A stretch of DNA of 64,000 nucleotides from Amycolatopsis tolypomycina (lineage in GTDB: Bacteria > Actinomycetota > Actinomycetes > Mycobacteriales > Pseudonocardiaceae): positions 5,828,001-5,892,000 of the forward strand of contig NZ_FNSO01000004.1 in NCBI RefSeq assembly GCF_900105945.1, given 5' to 3'. The notes beneath the pieces were generated by a model. It was not told the DNA's origin. It was given only the letters and a program-made list of their open reading frames with translations, and did no database searches. How positions within the stretch are numbered: the stretch's first letter is position 1; each line of letters begins with the position of its first letter. This document shows positions 1 through 9,558 of the stretch, piece after piece. A program made the position numbers and the translations under genes.

Positions 1-124
1 GCACGGTCCGCAGCTCGAGCGCGGCGAGCTGGAGGCCCTTGCGCTCGATCCGCGAGATGACTTCGCCGACGAGGCCGCGCGCGACGCCATCGGGCTTGAC
101 CAGGACCAGCGTGCGTTCAGTCAC
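1..124 (-). CDS. ndk: nucleoside-diphosphate kinase, N-terminal part (cut by window edge)
   Basis: Only the first 41 or so codons are inside the window. The translation [18 protein letters not shown] followed by [19 protein letters not shown] is the unmistakable N-terminus of Ndk, which transfers the gamma phosphate of ATP to other nucleoside diphosphates in the cytoplasm. The start is a GTG at 122-124 with AAGGAG about 10 nt upstream. The active-site histidine lies beyond the edge. It is the last member seen of the conserved folC-DUF4233-ndk order, with phoD interposed. Confidence 0.93.
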   Translation of the reverse strand, partial: MTERTLVLVKPDGVARGLVGEVISRIERKGLQLAALELRTV

Positions 125-182
125 GACGGTTTTGCTCCTTGGTGCGGTGGGTTTCGGTGCGCGTGAGCGTAGCCGACCTCGG

Positions 183-1730
183 TCAGCGGCCCTGCGGGTG
201 CAGTGTCTTCGACCACAGCGACGCCCCGGTGGCGTCGCGCAGGTCCACCGTGAGGTCGCCGCTCGCGCCGTCGACGTTCAGCTCGCCGAAGTGCTGGAAG
301 CCGTCGATCGGGGCCGTGTTCGCCGACGGCGGGGCGTGCACGAAGACCGCCTCCGGGCCGAACGTCGGGTCGAGGGTGTTCGGCCCGAACGCGCCGGCGT
401 TCAGCGGGCCCGACACGAACTCCCAGAACGGGTCGAAGTCCTGGAAGGCCGCCCGGTCGGGTGAATAGTGGTGCGCGGCGGTGTAGTGGACGTCGGCGGT
501 CAGCCAGACGACGTTGCGGACGCGGCGGCGCTGGATTTCCCGCAGCACCCACGCCAGTTCCGTTTCGCGGCCGCCGGGCGCGCCGGGCAGGTTGTTCGCC
601 ACGGCTTCGATGTTCGCGCCGTCCGGGACGACCAGGCCCAGCGGCATGTCGGCCTGGACGATCTTCCAGGTCGCCGTGCTGCGGCCGAGCGCGTCGGCCA
701 GCCAGCGGGCCTGCGCGTCGCCGAGGATGTACCCCGGCTTGGTCCGGTCGGCCGTGTTGGCGTTGCGGTAGGTCCGCATGTCCAGGACGAAGATCTCGAC
801 GCGGGAGCCGTAGCGGAAGCTGCGGTAGACACGGCCGTCGACGGCCCGGCGCGAGTCGATCGGGTGCCACTCGTGGAACGCCTGGTACGCCCGCGGCGCG
901 AGGACGTCGACGCGCTTCTCGGTGTAGGCCGGGTTGTCGAGGATCTTGCCCGGGTACCAGTTGTTGAGGACTTCGTGGTCGTCCCACTGGACGTAGGACG
1001 GCACCTGCGCGGCGAAGCGCTTGAAGTGGTCGTCGAGGCGGTTATAGGCGTGCTGGCCGCGGAACTCGTCGAGCGTCTCGGCGACCTTCGCCTTCTCCGG
1101 CGTGACGACGTTGCGCCACGTCCGGCCGCCCGGGAGGGTGACGGTCTCGGTCAGCGGGCCGTCGGAGTACACCGTGTCGCCGCTGTGCAGGAACAGGTCC
1201 GGGCAGCGGGCGGCCATCGCGGAGAAGATCGTCATCCCGCCCAGGTCCGGGTTGATGCCCCAGTTCTGGCCGACGACGTCGCCCGACCACACGATCCGCG
1301 CGTCGCGGCGGCCCACCGGCGCGGTGGCGAACCGGCCGGTCAGCGGCTCGCTCGTGGCGCGGCCGTCGAGGGCTTCCGCGGTGACGCGGTAGTGGTACTC
1401 GGTGCCGGGTGCCAGCGCGGGGACGCGCACGCGGCCGGTGCCGCCGCTGTCCGGGCCTGCCAGCGGGCCCGCGACCCGGCGCGCGTGCCGGAACGACGGG
1501 TCCCGCGCGATCTCGACGACCAGGCGCGACGGCCGGTCCACGCGCGACCAGACGATCGCCGAACCCGGGGTGACGTCGCCGGACTGGACGCCGTGGGTGA
1601 GCACCGGCCGGTCCCCGCGCACGAGCGGGACGGCGGCGAAGGCGGCGGACGGCAGCGCGAGGCCGGCGGCGACCGCGGAGGCGCCGGTGAGGCCGGCCTT
1701 GAGGAGCGTGCGGCGGGAGTGTTCGGTCAT
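183..1730 (-). CDS. phoD: PhoD-like alkaline phosphatase/phosphodiesterase, Tat-exported
   Basis: A 515-aa metallophosphoesterase of the PhoD family, expected to hydrolyse phosphomonoesters or diesters outside the membrane. The N-terminus has a twin-arginine signal (RR at 6-7, then a hydrophobic stretch ending near ASAFAA around residue 32). An N-terminal PhoD_N immunoglobulin-like domain ([18 protein letters not shown], about 46-63) precedes the catalytic domain, where HSGDTVYSD (182-190), WDDHE (249-253) and the later [13 protein letters not shown] supply metal ligands. It is followed 58 nt later by ndk on the same strand and diverges from the acylase gene. No Pho box was identified. Family call is strong; the natural substrate is unknown. 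Confidence 0.93.
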   Translation of the reverse strand: MTEHSRRTLLKAGLTGASAVAAGLALPSAAFAAVPLVRGDRPVLTHGVQSGDVTPGSAIVWSRVDRPSRLVVEIARDPSFRHARRVAGPLAGPDSGGTGRVRVPALAPGTEYHYRVTAEALDGRATSEPLTGRFATAPVGRRDARIVWSGDVVGQNWGINPDLGGMTIFSAMAARCPDLFLHSGDTVYSDGPLTETVTLPGGRTWRNVVTPEKAKVAETLDEFRGQHAYNRLDDHFKRFAAQVPSYVQWDDHEVLNNWYPGKILDNPAYTEKRVDVLAPRAYQAFHEWHPIDSRRAVDGRVYRSFRYGSRVEIFVLDMRTYRNANTADRTKPGYILGDAQARWLADALGRSTATWKIVQADMPLGLVVPDGANIEAVANNLPGAPGGRETELAWVLREIQRRRVRNVVWLTADVHYTAAHHYSPDRAAFQDFDPFWEFVSGPLNAGAFGPNTLDPTFGPEAVFVHAPPSANTAPIDGFQHFGELNVDGASGDLTVDLRDATGASLWSKTLHPQGR

Positions 1731-1854
1731 GCGCGGTTTCTATCCCGCCGCGGCCAACGGCGGCTTGCGCGCGGGTGAACGAACATTGGGGTTTTCCCCC
1801 ATACCCGGACGTGATCGCCGTCGGTAGCGTGGTGATCACGACAAGGGGGTACGA

Positions 1855-4212
1855 ATGACGCACATCCGAAAGGTGTTGGCCGCTCTCGCGGCCGCGCTCT
1901 CGGTCACCACTCTCTGCACCGGCGTCGCGGCGGCCGGGGAAAGCAGCGCGAAAGCCGTGCTGCGCTACACCGAACACGGCATCCCGCACATCGTCGCCCA
2001 GGACTACGCGGGCCTCGGCTACGGATACGGCTACGCATCGGCGACCGACAACGTCTGCGAGCTCGCGAAGATCTACGTCACGGTGAGCGCCCAGCGGTCG
2101 CGGTACTTCGGGCCGGACGGCGAGGGCTACCCGTCGTTGTCCGAGGCGAAGAACAACCTGCACAGCGACCTGTTCTTCCAGCAGCTCAACGACTCCGGCG
2201 TGGTCGACAGGCTGGTCGCGCAGCCCGCGCCGCAGGGGCCGCGGCCGGAGGTCCGGCAGGTCGTTTCGGGCTACGTCAAGGGGTTCAACGCGTTCCTCGC
2301 CCGCACCGGCCGGTCCGGGATCACCGATCCGGCCTGCCGCGGCGCCGAGTGGGTCCGGCCGATCACCGAGCAGGACTTCTACCGGCACTTCTACTCCATC
2401 GCCGTCACCGGCGGCCTCGGCTTCGTCACCGAAGGGCTGTTCGCGGCGCCGCCGTCCGGTGCGTCGACACCCGCCCCGGGCACGCCCGCGCAGCTGTCCG
2501 CGAGCCTGCGCGACGGGCTGGGCAAGGGCGGGCTCGGCAGCAACGGCATCGCCGTCGGCGCGGACGGAACCGCGGCGGGCAAAGGCAGTGTGCTGCTCGG
2601 CAACCCGCACTACCCGTGGCACGACGGACGGCGGTTCTGGCAGAGCCAGCTGACCATTCCCGGCCGGGTCGACGTCGCCGGGGCGAGCCTGCTCGGCATG
2701 CCGTTCGTGATGATCGGGCACACCGCGGACGCGGCCTGGACGCACACGGTGTCCACTCCGGTCACGTTCGGCCTGTTCGAGGTGCCGCTGGCCGCCGGTG
2801 ACCCGACGACGTACGTGGTCGACGGCAAGCCCGAGAAGATGACGTCCCGCGAGGTCACGGTCCAGGTGCGCCAGGCCGACGGTTCGCTGAAGCCGGCGCG
2901 GCAGACGTTCTGGTCGACGCGGTACGGCCCGGTGCTGAACGACGTCGGCGGGATCCCGATGCCGTGGACGGCGAAGTCGGCGTACGCGCTGCGCGACGCC
3001 AACGCGACGAACATGCGCGGGCTGAACACGTGGTTCGAGCTCGACCAGGCCCGCAGCACCGCCGACGTCGTGCGCGCGCTCAGCCGCACCCAGGGTGTGC
3101 CGTGGGTGAACACGATCGCCACCGACCGCGCGGGCAACGCGCTGTACGCCGACATCCAGGTCGTCCCGCACGTCACCGACGAGCTGGCCCGCACCTGCAG
3201 CACGCCGGTGGGGCAGCAGACACTCGCCACCGATGGACTGGCCATTTTGGACGGTTCACGGTCGTCGTGCCGGTGGGGTTCGGACCCGGACGCGCTGGAG
3301 CCGGGGATCTTCGCACCGTCCCGGCTGCCGCAGCAACAGCGCCGGGACTACGAGCTGAACGCGAACGACAGCGCCTGGCTCTCGAACGCCCGGGCCCCGC
3401 TCACCGGCTTCCCGCGGATCGTCAGCGACCAGGACACCGAGCGTTCCCCGCGCACGCGGGAAGCGCTGCGCACGGCCGAGGCGAGCAAGTTCACGGCGGA
3501 CTCGATGAAGAAGATGCTCTTCGCCGACCACAGCCTGTTCGCCGACCTCGCGGCGGCGGACCTCGCCAAGCTGTGCGCGTCGTTCCCGGGCGGGCTGGCA
3601 CCGTCGTCGACCGGCCCGGTCCCGGTCGGCGCGGCGTGTGACGCCCTCGCGAGCTGGGACCACCGGTACACGCTCGACAGCCGTGGTTCCCTGTTGTTCC
3701 AACGGTTCGGTGTGCGGCTCGGCAACGTCGACCGGTTCACGGTGCCGTTCGACCCGAAGGCGCCGCTGACCACACCGAACACGCTCAACATCGGCGACGC
3801 GGGTGTGCAGAAGGCCTTCGGGGACGCGCTCGTGGAACTGCGCGCGGCGGGCCTCGCCCCGGACGCGCGGCTGCGCGACGGCCAAGCGGTGACCCGCAAC
3901 GGCGAGCGCATCCCGATCCACGGCGCCCAGGGTTTCCTCGGGGTGCTGAACGTGATGACACCGGTGTGGGACCCGGCCCGCGGCAACGCCGAGGTGGCGC
4001 ACGGGTCGAGTTTCGTCCAGGTGGTGGGGTTCAGCGGTCGCGGGTGCCCGGATTCGTCGACGTTGCTGACGTATTCGCAGTCGGCCAACCCGAAGTCGCC
4101 GTACTTCAGTGATCAGACGAAGCTGTACAGCCGTGGTGAGTGGGTGGAGGGCCGGTTCTGCGAGGCCGACATCCTGCGGTCGCCCGCGCTGCGAGTCGTC
4201 GTGCTGCGGTGA
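1855..4212 (+). CDS. secreted penicillin-acylase family N-terminal nucleophile hydrolase
   Basis: A 785-aa Ntn-hydrolase of the penicillin/cephalosporin/acyl-homoserine-lactone acylase family. A Sec signal peptide covers about residues 1-27. The self-cleavage site precedes Ser229 in GSNGIAVG, which becomes the N-terminal nucleophile of the beta chain; the downstream GNPHYPWHDG and the HTADAAWTHTVS stretch are typical of the family. AAGGGGG lies just before the ATG. The enzyme is probably maturated into two chains outside the cell and cleaves an amide bond of an acylated substrate; which one (penicillin, AHL, lipopeptide) cannot be told. It diverges from phoD and has no obvious operon partner. 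Confidence 0.9.
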   Translation: MTHIRKVLAALAAALSVTTLCTGVAAAGESSAKAVLRYTEHGIPHIVAQDYAGLGYGYGYASATDNVCELAKIYVTVSAQRSRYFGPDGEGYPSLSEAKNNLHSDLFFQQLNDSGVVDRLVAQPAPQGPRPEVRQVVSGYVKGFNAFLARTGRSGITDPACRGAEWVRPITEQDFYRHFYSIAVTGGLGFVTEGLFAAPPSGASTPAPGTPAQLSASLRDGLGKGGLGSNGIAVGADGTAAGKGSVLLGNPHYPWHDGRRFWQSQLTIPGRVDVAGASLLGMPFVMIGHTADAAWTHTVSTPVTFGLFEVPLAAGDPTTYVVDGKPEKMTSREVTVQVRQADGSLKPARQTFWSTRYGPVLNDVGGIPMPWTAKSAYALRDANATNMRGLNTWFELDQARSTADVVRALSRTQGVPWVNTIATDRAGNALYADIQVVPHVTDELARTCSTPVGQQTLATDGLAILDGSRSSCRWGSDPDALEPGIFAPSRLPQQQRRDYELNANDSAWLSNARAPLTGFPRIVSDQDTERSPRTREALRTAEASKFTADSMKKMLFADHSLFADLAAADLAKLCASFPGGLAPSSTGPVPVGAACDALASWDHRYTLDSRGSLLFQRFGVRLGNVDRFTVPFDPKAPLTTPNTLNIGDAGVQKAFGDALVELRAAGLAPDARLRDGQAVTRNGERIPIHGAQGFLGVLNVMTPVWDPARGNAEVAHGSSFVQVVGFSGRGCPDSSTLLTYSQSANPKSPYFSDQTKLYSRGEWVEGRFCEADILRSPALRVVVLR

Positions 4213-4219
4213 CTTTCCT

Positions 4220-4254
4220 CGGCGAAGGCGGGCGCTCGGCGTCCGCCTTCGCCG
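4220..4254. terminator. bidirectional hairpin between convergent genes
   Basis: A 12-bp perfect stem (CGGCGAAGGCGG with its complement at 4243-4254) and an 11-nt loop fill the 47-bp gap between the acylase stop and the DUF4233 stop. There is no clear T-run, as is usual in high-GC actinomycetes. Confidence 0.6.
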
Positions 4255-4259
4255 ACGGG

Positions 4260-4652
4260 TCAGGGCTGGGGTTGCTGGCTCGCCAGCGTCCCCGCGGCCA
4301 TCCGCCGCGCGACGTCGCGGCGCAGCCACAGCAGCCACAGCCACACCGCCAGGAAGATCACGCCCAGCACCGCGATCGCCGGCAGCCAGAACACCAGGGC
4401 GATGAGCACCACCTGCAACACCAGGATCAGCGGCACCGCCCACGTGCGCTTGACGAACCCGCACGTCACGATCAGCAGCACCGCCACCGCGATGACCGTC
4501 CAGCCGGTACCGGTCGAGATGCCGCCGCCGAGCTTGTTGACCACCGGGAGGGCCAGGGCGACCGTGATCGCCTCCATGATCAGCGTGCCGGACATCACGC
4601 CGCGGAAGCCCTTCATCGGGTCCTTGGGCTTCTGCTGCGACGGCGAGGTCAT
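4260..4652 (-). CDS. DUF4233 membrane protein
   Basis: A 130-aa integral membrane protein starting MTSPSQQKPKDPMKGFRGVM. After a short cytoplasmic N-terminus it has about four hydrophobic segments (TLIMEAITVALALPVV, WTVIAVAVLLIVTCGF, WAVPLILVLQVVLIAL, LPAIAVLGVIFLAVW) and a basic C-terminus. Its ATG overlaps the folC stop by four bases (ATGA), so it is translationally coupled to folC. This pairing, with ndk next, is conserved in actinobacteria. The family has no known biochemical function. Confidence 0.88.
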   Translation of the reverse strand: MTSPSQQKPKDPMKGFRGVMSGTLIMEAITVALALPVVNKLGGGISTGTGWTVIAVAVLLIVTCGFVKRTWAVPLILVLQVVLIALVFWLPAIAVLGVIFLAVWLWLLWLRRDVARRMAAGTLASQQPQP

Positions 4653-6304
4653 GCCGGCTCCTTCCCGAACAGCGTGCGCGCCTCGCCCGCCGTCACCACG
4701 GAGCCGGTGACCAGCACGCCGCCGCCCGCCAGGGGTTCCTCCGGGTCTTCGTTGGTCTCCACCAGCGCGATCGCCGTCTCGATCGCCGTCTCCAGGTCCG
4801 TCTCCGCCACGACGCGGTCTTCGCCGAACACCGAGATCGCCAGCTCGTTCAGCTCGCCCAGCGGCATCGACCGGGGCGAGGAATTGCGCGTCACGACGAT
4901 GTCCGACACCACCGGCTCCAGCGCGTCGAGGATGCCGTGGGCGTCCTTCTCGGCCATCACGCCGACCACCGCGACCAGGCGGCGGAAGGCGAACTCCTCG
5001 GACACCGTCGTCGCGAGGGCGCGGGCGCCGTGCGGGTTGTGCGCCGCGTCGAGCAGGACAGTCGGGGCCGAACGGACCCGCTCGAGCCTGCCCGGGGTCT
5101 CGACCTCGGCGAACGCCTCGCGCACCGCCTCGACGACCAGCTGCTTGTCCTTGCCCGCGCCGAAGAACGCCTCGACCGCGGCCAGCGCCAGCGCGGCGTT
5201 CGCGGCCTGGTGGGCGCCGTGGAGCGGGAGGAAGATCTCGTCGTACACCCCGCCGAGGCCCTGCAGCTTCAGCAGCTGCCCGCCGACGGCGGTCTCCTTC
5301 TCCAGCACGCCGAACTCGCTGCCCGCGCGGGCCACCGCGGCGTCGACCTCGACCGCGCGCTCCAGCAGCACCTTGAGCACCTCGGGGTCCTGCTCGGCGA
5401 TGACCGCGACCGAACCCGGCTTGATGATGCCCGCCTTCTCGCGCGCCGCGCTCACCGCGTCGGGCCCCAGGTACTCGACGTGGTCGAGGCCGATCGGCGT
5501 GATGACGGCGACGTCGGCGTCCGCGACGTTCGTGGCGTCCCAGGCCCCGCCCAGGCCCGCCTCCAGCACCGCGGCCTCCACCGGCGCGTCGGCGAACGCG
5601 GCGAACGCCATCCCGGTGAGGATCTCGAACTTGCTCATCGCCACGCCGTCCGCCGAAGCACCGTCCACCATGGACACGTACGGCGCGATGTCGTGCCACA
5701 GCTCGGCGTAGCGCGCGGCGGAGATCGGCCGGCCGTCGAGCGCGATCCGCTCGGTGACCAGCTGCAGGTGCGGGCTCGTGTAGCGGCCGACGCGCAAGCC
5801 CATCCGGGTCAGCAGCGCGTCGATCATCCGGGCCGTGGAGCCCTTGCCGTTCGTGCCGGCCACGTGCAGCACCGGGTAGCCGCGGTTCGGCTCGCCCAGC
5901 AGCTGCGTGAGCGCCGAAATGCGGGTGAGCGACGGCTCGATCTTCGTCTCCGGCCAGCGCTGGTTCAGCTCGGCCTCGACGGCCATCAGCTCGCGCCGCG
6001 CCTCGGGGCCGTTCGGGTCGCCGTACTCGACCGGCTCGCCCTGGTCGTCGAGCTCGTGCAGCTCGGTGTCCTCGGGCACGCTCAGGTCGGGCACCGGGCC
6101 GGTGGCGAGGTTGTCGCCCAGCTGGCCGACGCCGCCGATCCCGCCGCGCGAGCCGCCGCCCGCCTCGAACGCGGTGTCGCGGACGTCCAGTTCGGGGTCG
6201 TGGTCGTCGGACTCCTCGTACCCCGACGTCCCCAGCTCGTCGACGCCCGCGAAGCTGTCCAGATCCGACAGGTCCGGCTTGCGACCTGTCTCATCCTGCG
6301 GCAC
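4649..6304 (-). CDS. folC: bifunctional folylpolyglutamate synthase / dihydrofolate synthase
   Basis: A 551-aa Mur-ligase family enzyme that adds glutamate to folates (and to dihydropteroate), needed for folate retention and use. The ATP-binding loop GTNGKGST is at about 150-157, followed by TSPHLQLVTERI. The GTG start at 6302-6304 has GGAGGAG a few bases upstream. The first 105 or so residues form an acidic, Gly-rich extension not part of the enzyme fold, so the protein is longer than the usual 430-470 aa; an internal start cannot be fully excluded but the ribosome site supports the long form. Translationally coupled to the DUF4233 gene. Confidence 0.92.
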   Translation of the reverse strand: MPQDETGRKPDLSDLDSFAGVDELGTSGYEESDDHDPELDVRDTAFEAGGGSRGGIGGVGQLGDNLATGPVPDLSVPEDTELHELDDQGEPVEYGDPNGPEARRELMAVEAELNQRWPETKIEPSLTRISALTQLLGEPNRGYPVLHVAGTNGKGSTARMIDALLTRMGLRVGRYTSPHLQLVTERIALDGRPISAARYAELWHDIAPYVSMVDGASADGVAMSKFEILTGMAFAAFADAPVEAAVLEAGLGGAWDATNVADADVAVITPIGLDHVEYLGPDAVSAAREKAGIIKPGSVAVIAEQDPEVLKVLLERAVEVDAAVARAGSEFGVLEKETAVGGQLLKLQGLGGVYDEIFLPLHGAHQAANAALALAAVEAFFGAGKDKQLVVEAVREAFAEVETPGRLERVRSAPTVLLDAAHNPHGARALATTVSEEFAFRRLVAVVGVMAEKDAHGILDALEPVVSDIVVTRNSSPRSMPLGELNELAISVFGEDRVVAETDLETAIETAIALVETNEDPEEPLAGGGVLVTGSVVTAGEARTLFGKEPA

Positions 6305-6377
6305 TGAATCTCCTCCGGCCTGGGGTTTCGCACTTGCCTTCCGAGTCTACGTGCGTGCTTGGTGGCACTCTCGACGC

Positions 6378-7013
6378 ATGCCGTTCAACCACAACGACCA
6401 CTACCACCCGCTGCTGCTGGACCTGCTGCCGCCGGGGCCGGGGATCGCGCTGGACGTCGGCTGCGGCACCGGCCGGTTCGCCCGGCGGCTGGCCGCGACC
6501 GGCATGGCGGTGGAGGCGGTCGACGTCTCGGCGGCGATGGTCGAGGCCGCGGCCGGGCTGGGGTCGCCCGGGCCCGGCGAGATCGTCTACCGGCAGGCCG
6601 ACGTCACCACCGACGCCTTGCCCGAGGCGCACTACGACTACATCTCGTGCCTGGCGTCGCTGCACCACATGCCGTTCGAGACGGTCGCCAAGCTGCGTCG
6701 CGCGCTGGTGCCGGGCGGGGTGCTCGTGGTGCTGACGCCGGCCCGGCCGAGCAGTCCGGCGGACTGGGCGCGCGAGGTGGCCGCCGTGCCGCTGAACGCG
6801 CTCGCGCGGCTCGTCGTGTACGCCGGCGAGCGGCTCAACGGCGGGGGTGACGACGGCCCGCTCGCCCCCACGCTGTTCCGGTTCCCGACGATCGCCGAGC
6901 TGCGCCGCGAGTCGGCCCGGCTGCTGCCCGGGAGCACGGTCCGGCCGCTGCTCTTCTGGCGCACCTTGATCACTTACCGTGAACACGGCGACGGTGACCC
7001 GACTGGCGGGTGA
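6378..7013 (+). CDS. class I SAM-dependent methyltransferase
   Basis: A 211-aa protein starting MPFNHNDHYHPLLLDLL. It carries motif I of class I methyltransferases (LDVGCGTGRFARRL, about residues 21-34), the acidic residue ending the second strand (VEAVDVSAAM) and a post-motif region YDYISCLASLHHMPFE typical of UbiE/Methyltransf_11/25-type enzymes. The substrate is unknown. It diverges from folC across about 70 bp and is followed by a lipase gene 72 nt away. Confidence 0.85.
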   Translation: MPFNHNDHYHPLLLDLLPPGPGIALDVGCGTGRFARRLAATGMAVEAVDVSAAMVEAAAGLGSPGPGEIVYRQADVTTDALPEAHYDYISCLASLHHMPFETVAKLRRALVPGGVLVVLTPARPSSPADWAREVAAVPLNALARLVVYAGERLNGGGDDGPLAPTLFRFPTIAELRRESARLLPGSTVRPLLFWRTLITYREHGDGDPTGG

Positions 7014-7085
7014 AGTCCGCCCCCTCGACGCCCGGGGCTCGCTAGATGTGGGGGCAGCAGTTCCACCAGCGAGAACGGGGTCTTC

Positions 7086-7946
7086 ATGCGCATCACCCGG
7101 CTGCTCACCGCCGTCGTCTCGGCAGCCGTCCTGCTGCCGGCGTCGGCCACCGCGGCGTCCGCGGCGGCCATCGGCGGCTACGTCGCCCTCGGCGACTCCT
7201 ACACCTCCGGGCCGTACATCCCGGTCCAGCGGCTCGACCCGCTCGGCTGCGGGCGGTCGACGGCGAACTACCCGTCGGTGGTGGCCGCGGCCCTGCACCC
7301 CGGCCGGTTCACGGACGTCAGCTGCGCCGGCGCGAACACCACGAACCTGACCCGGCCGCAGAACGTGCCCGCCGGCGGCACCAACGGCCCGCAGCTGGAC
7401 GCCCTGCGCTTCGACACCGACCTCGTCACGCTCGGGATGGGCGGCAACGACTACGGCGTGTTCGGCACCCTGACCTCGGCGTGCCCCGGCCTGCGGGCGA
7501 GCGACCCGACGGGCAACCCGTGCGAAGACCGCTTCACCGGCTCGATCTCCGCGGCGATCGACAACATCGGGCCGCGGGTCGAGGCGGCGCTCGCGGCGAT
7601 CCACGAGCGCTCGCCCCGCGCGCGGGTGCTGGTGATCGGCTACCCGCGGATCGTGCCCGAACAGGGCTACTGCCCGGATGTGCTGCCCTTCGCCGACGGT
7701 GACTACGCGTGGCTGAACAGCATCGAGGAGAAGCTGAACCTGACGTTGTCCGACGCCGCGGACGCGGACGGCAAGGCGGAGTTCGTCGACACCTTCGGAC
7801 CGTCACGCGGCCACGACGCCTGCGCCCGCGGCGGTTCGGCGTGGATCAACGGCCAGCACGAGAACGTCCTCGAGGCGGCCGCCTACCACCCGCTGAAGGC
7901 GGGGATGGCCGGCGTGGCGGCGGTGGTGCTCAAGGCGCTGCGCTGA
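7086..7946 (+). CDS. secreted SGNH/GDSL hydrolase (lipase-like)
   Basis: A 286-aa SGNH hydrolase similar in layout to Streptomyces extracellular lipases. A Sec signal peptide occupies about 1-28 (ending ATAASAAA). Block I is LGDSYTSG with the nucleophile Ser38, block III is GMGGND near 117-122, and the catalytic His is probably His268 in AAYHPLK near the C-terminus. Several Cys residues suggest disulfides, fitting an extracellular enzyme. Expected to hydrolyse esters or lipids. Its end overlaps the convergent hydrolase gene by 17 bp. Confidence 0.88.
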   Translation: MRITRLLTAVVSAAVLLPASATAASAAAIGGYVALGDSYTSGPYIPVQRLDPLGCGRSTANYPSVVAAALHPGRFTDVSCAGANTTNLTRPQNVPAGGTNGPQLDALRFDTDLVTLGMGGNDYGVFGTLTSACPGLRASDPTGNPCEDRFTGSISAAIDNIGPRVEAALAAIHERSPRARVLVIGYPRIVPEQGYCPDVLPFADGDYAWLNSIEEKLNLTLSDAADADGKAEFVDTFGPSRGHDACARGGSAWINGQHENVLEAAAYHPLKAGMAGVAAVVLKALR

Positions 7947-8706
7947 CGAAGTCCAGCACGAGCCGGGCGAACTCGTCCGGCAGCTCGGCGGGGGCGCCGT
8001 GCCCCGCGTCGATCTCGGCGGCGCGCGCGTCCGGGATCGCGGCGACCAGCGCACGCTGCTGGTCCGCCGTGACGATCCGGTCGTGCGCGCTGCCGAGCAC
8101 GAGCACCGGCGCGGTGATGCCGGGCAGGACCGGCCGCAGGTCGACGGCGCGGTCGGTCGCGATCTGCCGGTCCGCGCCGGGCTGGATCACCGTTTCGAGG
8201 GTCTTGACGAGCTGTTCGTTGCTCTCCGCGGTCGCCTGCTCCCAGTAGCGCGGGCCGAAGGCCATCAGCGGGAGCATCCGGGCGAAGGTCCCGGTTTCGA
8301 GCAGGTCGAGCCAGTAGCGGAACTCGGCGTCCTGCCGCGTGTCGGTGACGGGCCAGGCGGCGTGCAGGACCGCGGACCGGACGCGGTCCGGGCGCGTGCC
8401 GGCGAGGTGGGCCGCCACCACCCCGCCGAGCGAGTGCCCGACGACGTGGGCGGTGGCGAACCCGGCGTGGTCCAGGACGGCTTCGGCCTGGGCAGCGAGG
8501 GCTTCGACGGTTATCGGGCCGCCGCCGTCGGTGGTCAGGCCGGAGCCGGGGAAGTCGGGCGCGAGGACGGTGAAGCCGTCCGCCTGCGCGGTCAGCGGTC
8601 CCCACTGTTCGCGGGACGCGGCGGTGCCGTGCAGCAGGAGCAGGGCGGGGCCGTCGCCGGTCCGGTCGTAGTGGACGACGGCGTCGCGGAGAGTCACTTT
8701 CGGCAT
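7930..8706 (-). CDS. alpha/beta-fold hydrolase
   Basis: A 258-aa alpha/beta hydrolase. It has the oxyanion-hole HG motif (LLLLHGTAASREQW), nucleophile elbow GHSLGG (Ser92), acid region LVLGSAHDRI and a C-terminal histidine in DAGHGAP. No signal peptide, so cytoplasmic. It is the second gene of a pair with the hydrolase upstream, separated by only 3 nt, and therefore co-transcribed. The substrate is not deducible. Confidence 0.87.
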   Translation of the reverse strand: MPKVTLRDAVVHYDRTGDGPALLLLHGTAASREQWGPLTAQADGFTVLAPDFPGSGLTTDGGGPITVEALAAQAEAVLDHAGFATAHVVGHSLGGVVAAHLAGTRPDRVRSAVLHAAWPVTDTRQDAEFRYWLDLLETGTFARMLPLMAFGPRYWEQATAESNEQLVKTLETVIQPGADRQIATDRAVDLRPVLPGITAPVLVLGSAHDRIVTADQQRALVAAIPDARAAEIDAGHGAPAELPDEFARLVLDFVSAAP

Positions 8707-8709
8707 GGC

Positions 8710-9471
8710 TCAGGCGACTTCCCGGAGGGCGGCGGTGAACGCGCGCGGGTCTTCCTGGTGCGGCACGTGCCCGCACCCGGCGAGCACGTGCACGCGGGCG
8801 CCGGGCGTCTCCGCGGCGCAGGCGCGTGGCACTTCGAGCGGGATCTGGGCGTCGAGCTCGCCGTGCAGGTAGGTGATCGGGGTCTTCAGGTCCTTCAGCC
8901 GCGGCCGCGGGTCGTAGCCGGCGCACTCGGTGAACAGCTCGTCGATGTAGGGGCCGGAGTCGAGCAGCTGGCGGACGGTCCAGTCGACGAGCTCGCGGGA
9001 GGCGCCGGGACCGAACCAGCCCGGCACCCAGCCGGCGACCGTGCCCGGCCGGTCGTCGACGAGCTGCTTCCGCAGTTCGTGGACCCGATCGCGCATGCCG
9101 GTGCTCGGCCAGTACCCGGGACCGTCGACGGTGACGACCCGCTCGACCAGGTCGGGCCGCGCGAGGGCGAGTTCGGTGGCGAAGAGGCCGCCGATGCTCG
9201 ACCCGACGACGGTGGGCTTGATGGTCAGGGTCTCGATGACGGTCACCAGGTCGGCGGTGACCTGGGCGATGGTGTTGCCGTCGGCGGGGTGGTCCGAGCG
9301 GCCGCACCCGCGCCAGTCGAGCGTGACGACGCGGTGGTCGCGCACGAGGCCGGGCAGGCACGACGCCCAGACGCGGCCGCTGGTCCCCCAGCCGTGCAGG
9401 AACAGCAGGGCCGGGCCGGCGCCGGCGTCTTCGTAGTGGAGGCGGATTCCGTTGACTTCCATTTCGGGCAT
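8710..9471 (-). CDS. alpha/beta-fold hydrolase
   Basis: A 253-aa alpha/beta hydrolase distantly similar to its downstream neighbour. Oxyanion region LLFLHGWGTSGRVW, elbow GSSIGG with nucleophile Ser92, acid region PITYLHGELDAQIP, and His in AGCGHVPHQEDP. The start chosen is the first of two close ATGs (MPEMEVNGIRL). It heads a two-gene operon and diverges from a LysR regulator across 87 bp, the classic arrangement for control by that regulator. Confidence 0.87.
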   Translation of the reverse strand: MPEMEVNGIRLHYEDAGAGPALLFLHGWGTSGRVWASCLPGLVRDHRVVTLDWRGCGRSDHPADGNTIAQVTADLVTVIETLTIKPTVVGSSIGGLFATELALARPDLVERVVTVDGPGYWPSTGMRDRVHELRKQLVDDRPGTVAGWVPGWFGPGASRELVDWTVRQLLDSGPYIDELFTECAGYDPRPRLKDLKTPITYLHGELDAQIPLEVPRACAAETPGARVHVLAGCGHVPHQEDPRAFTAALREVA

Positions 9472-9558
9472 GTCCCGAGCCTGGCCCGCGGGCGCGGGCT
9501 TTTCGATGGCCGAGTCGCTCGTACACTGATCACGAACGCTGATGAATGGGGTCTGCCG

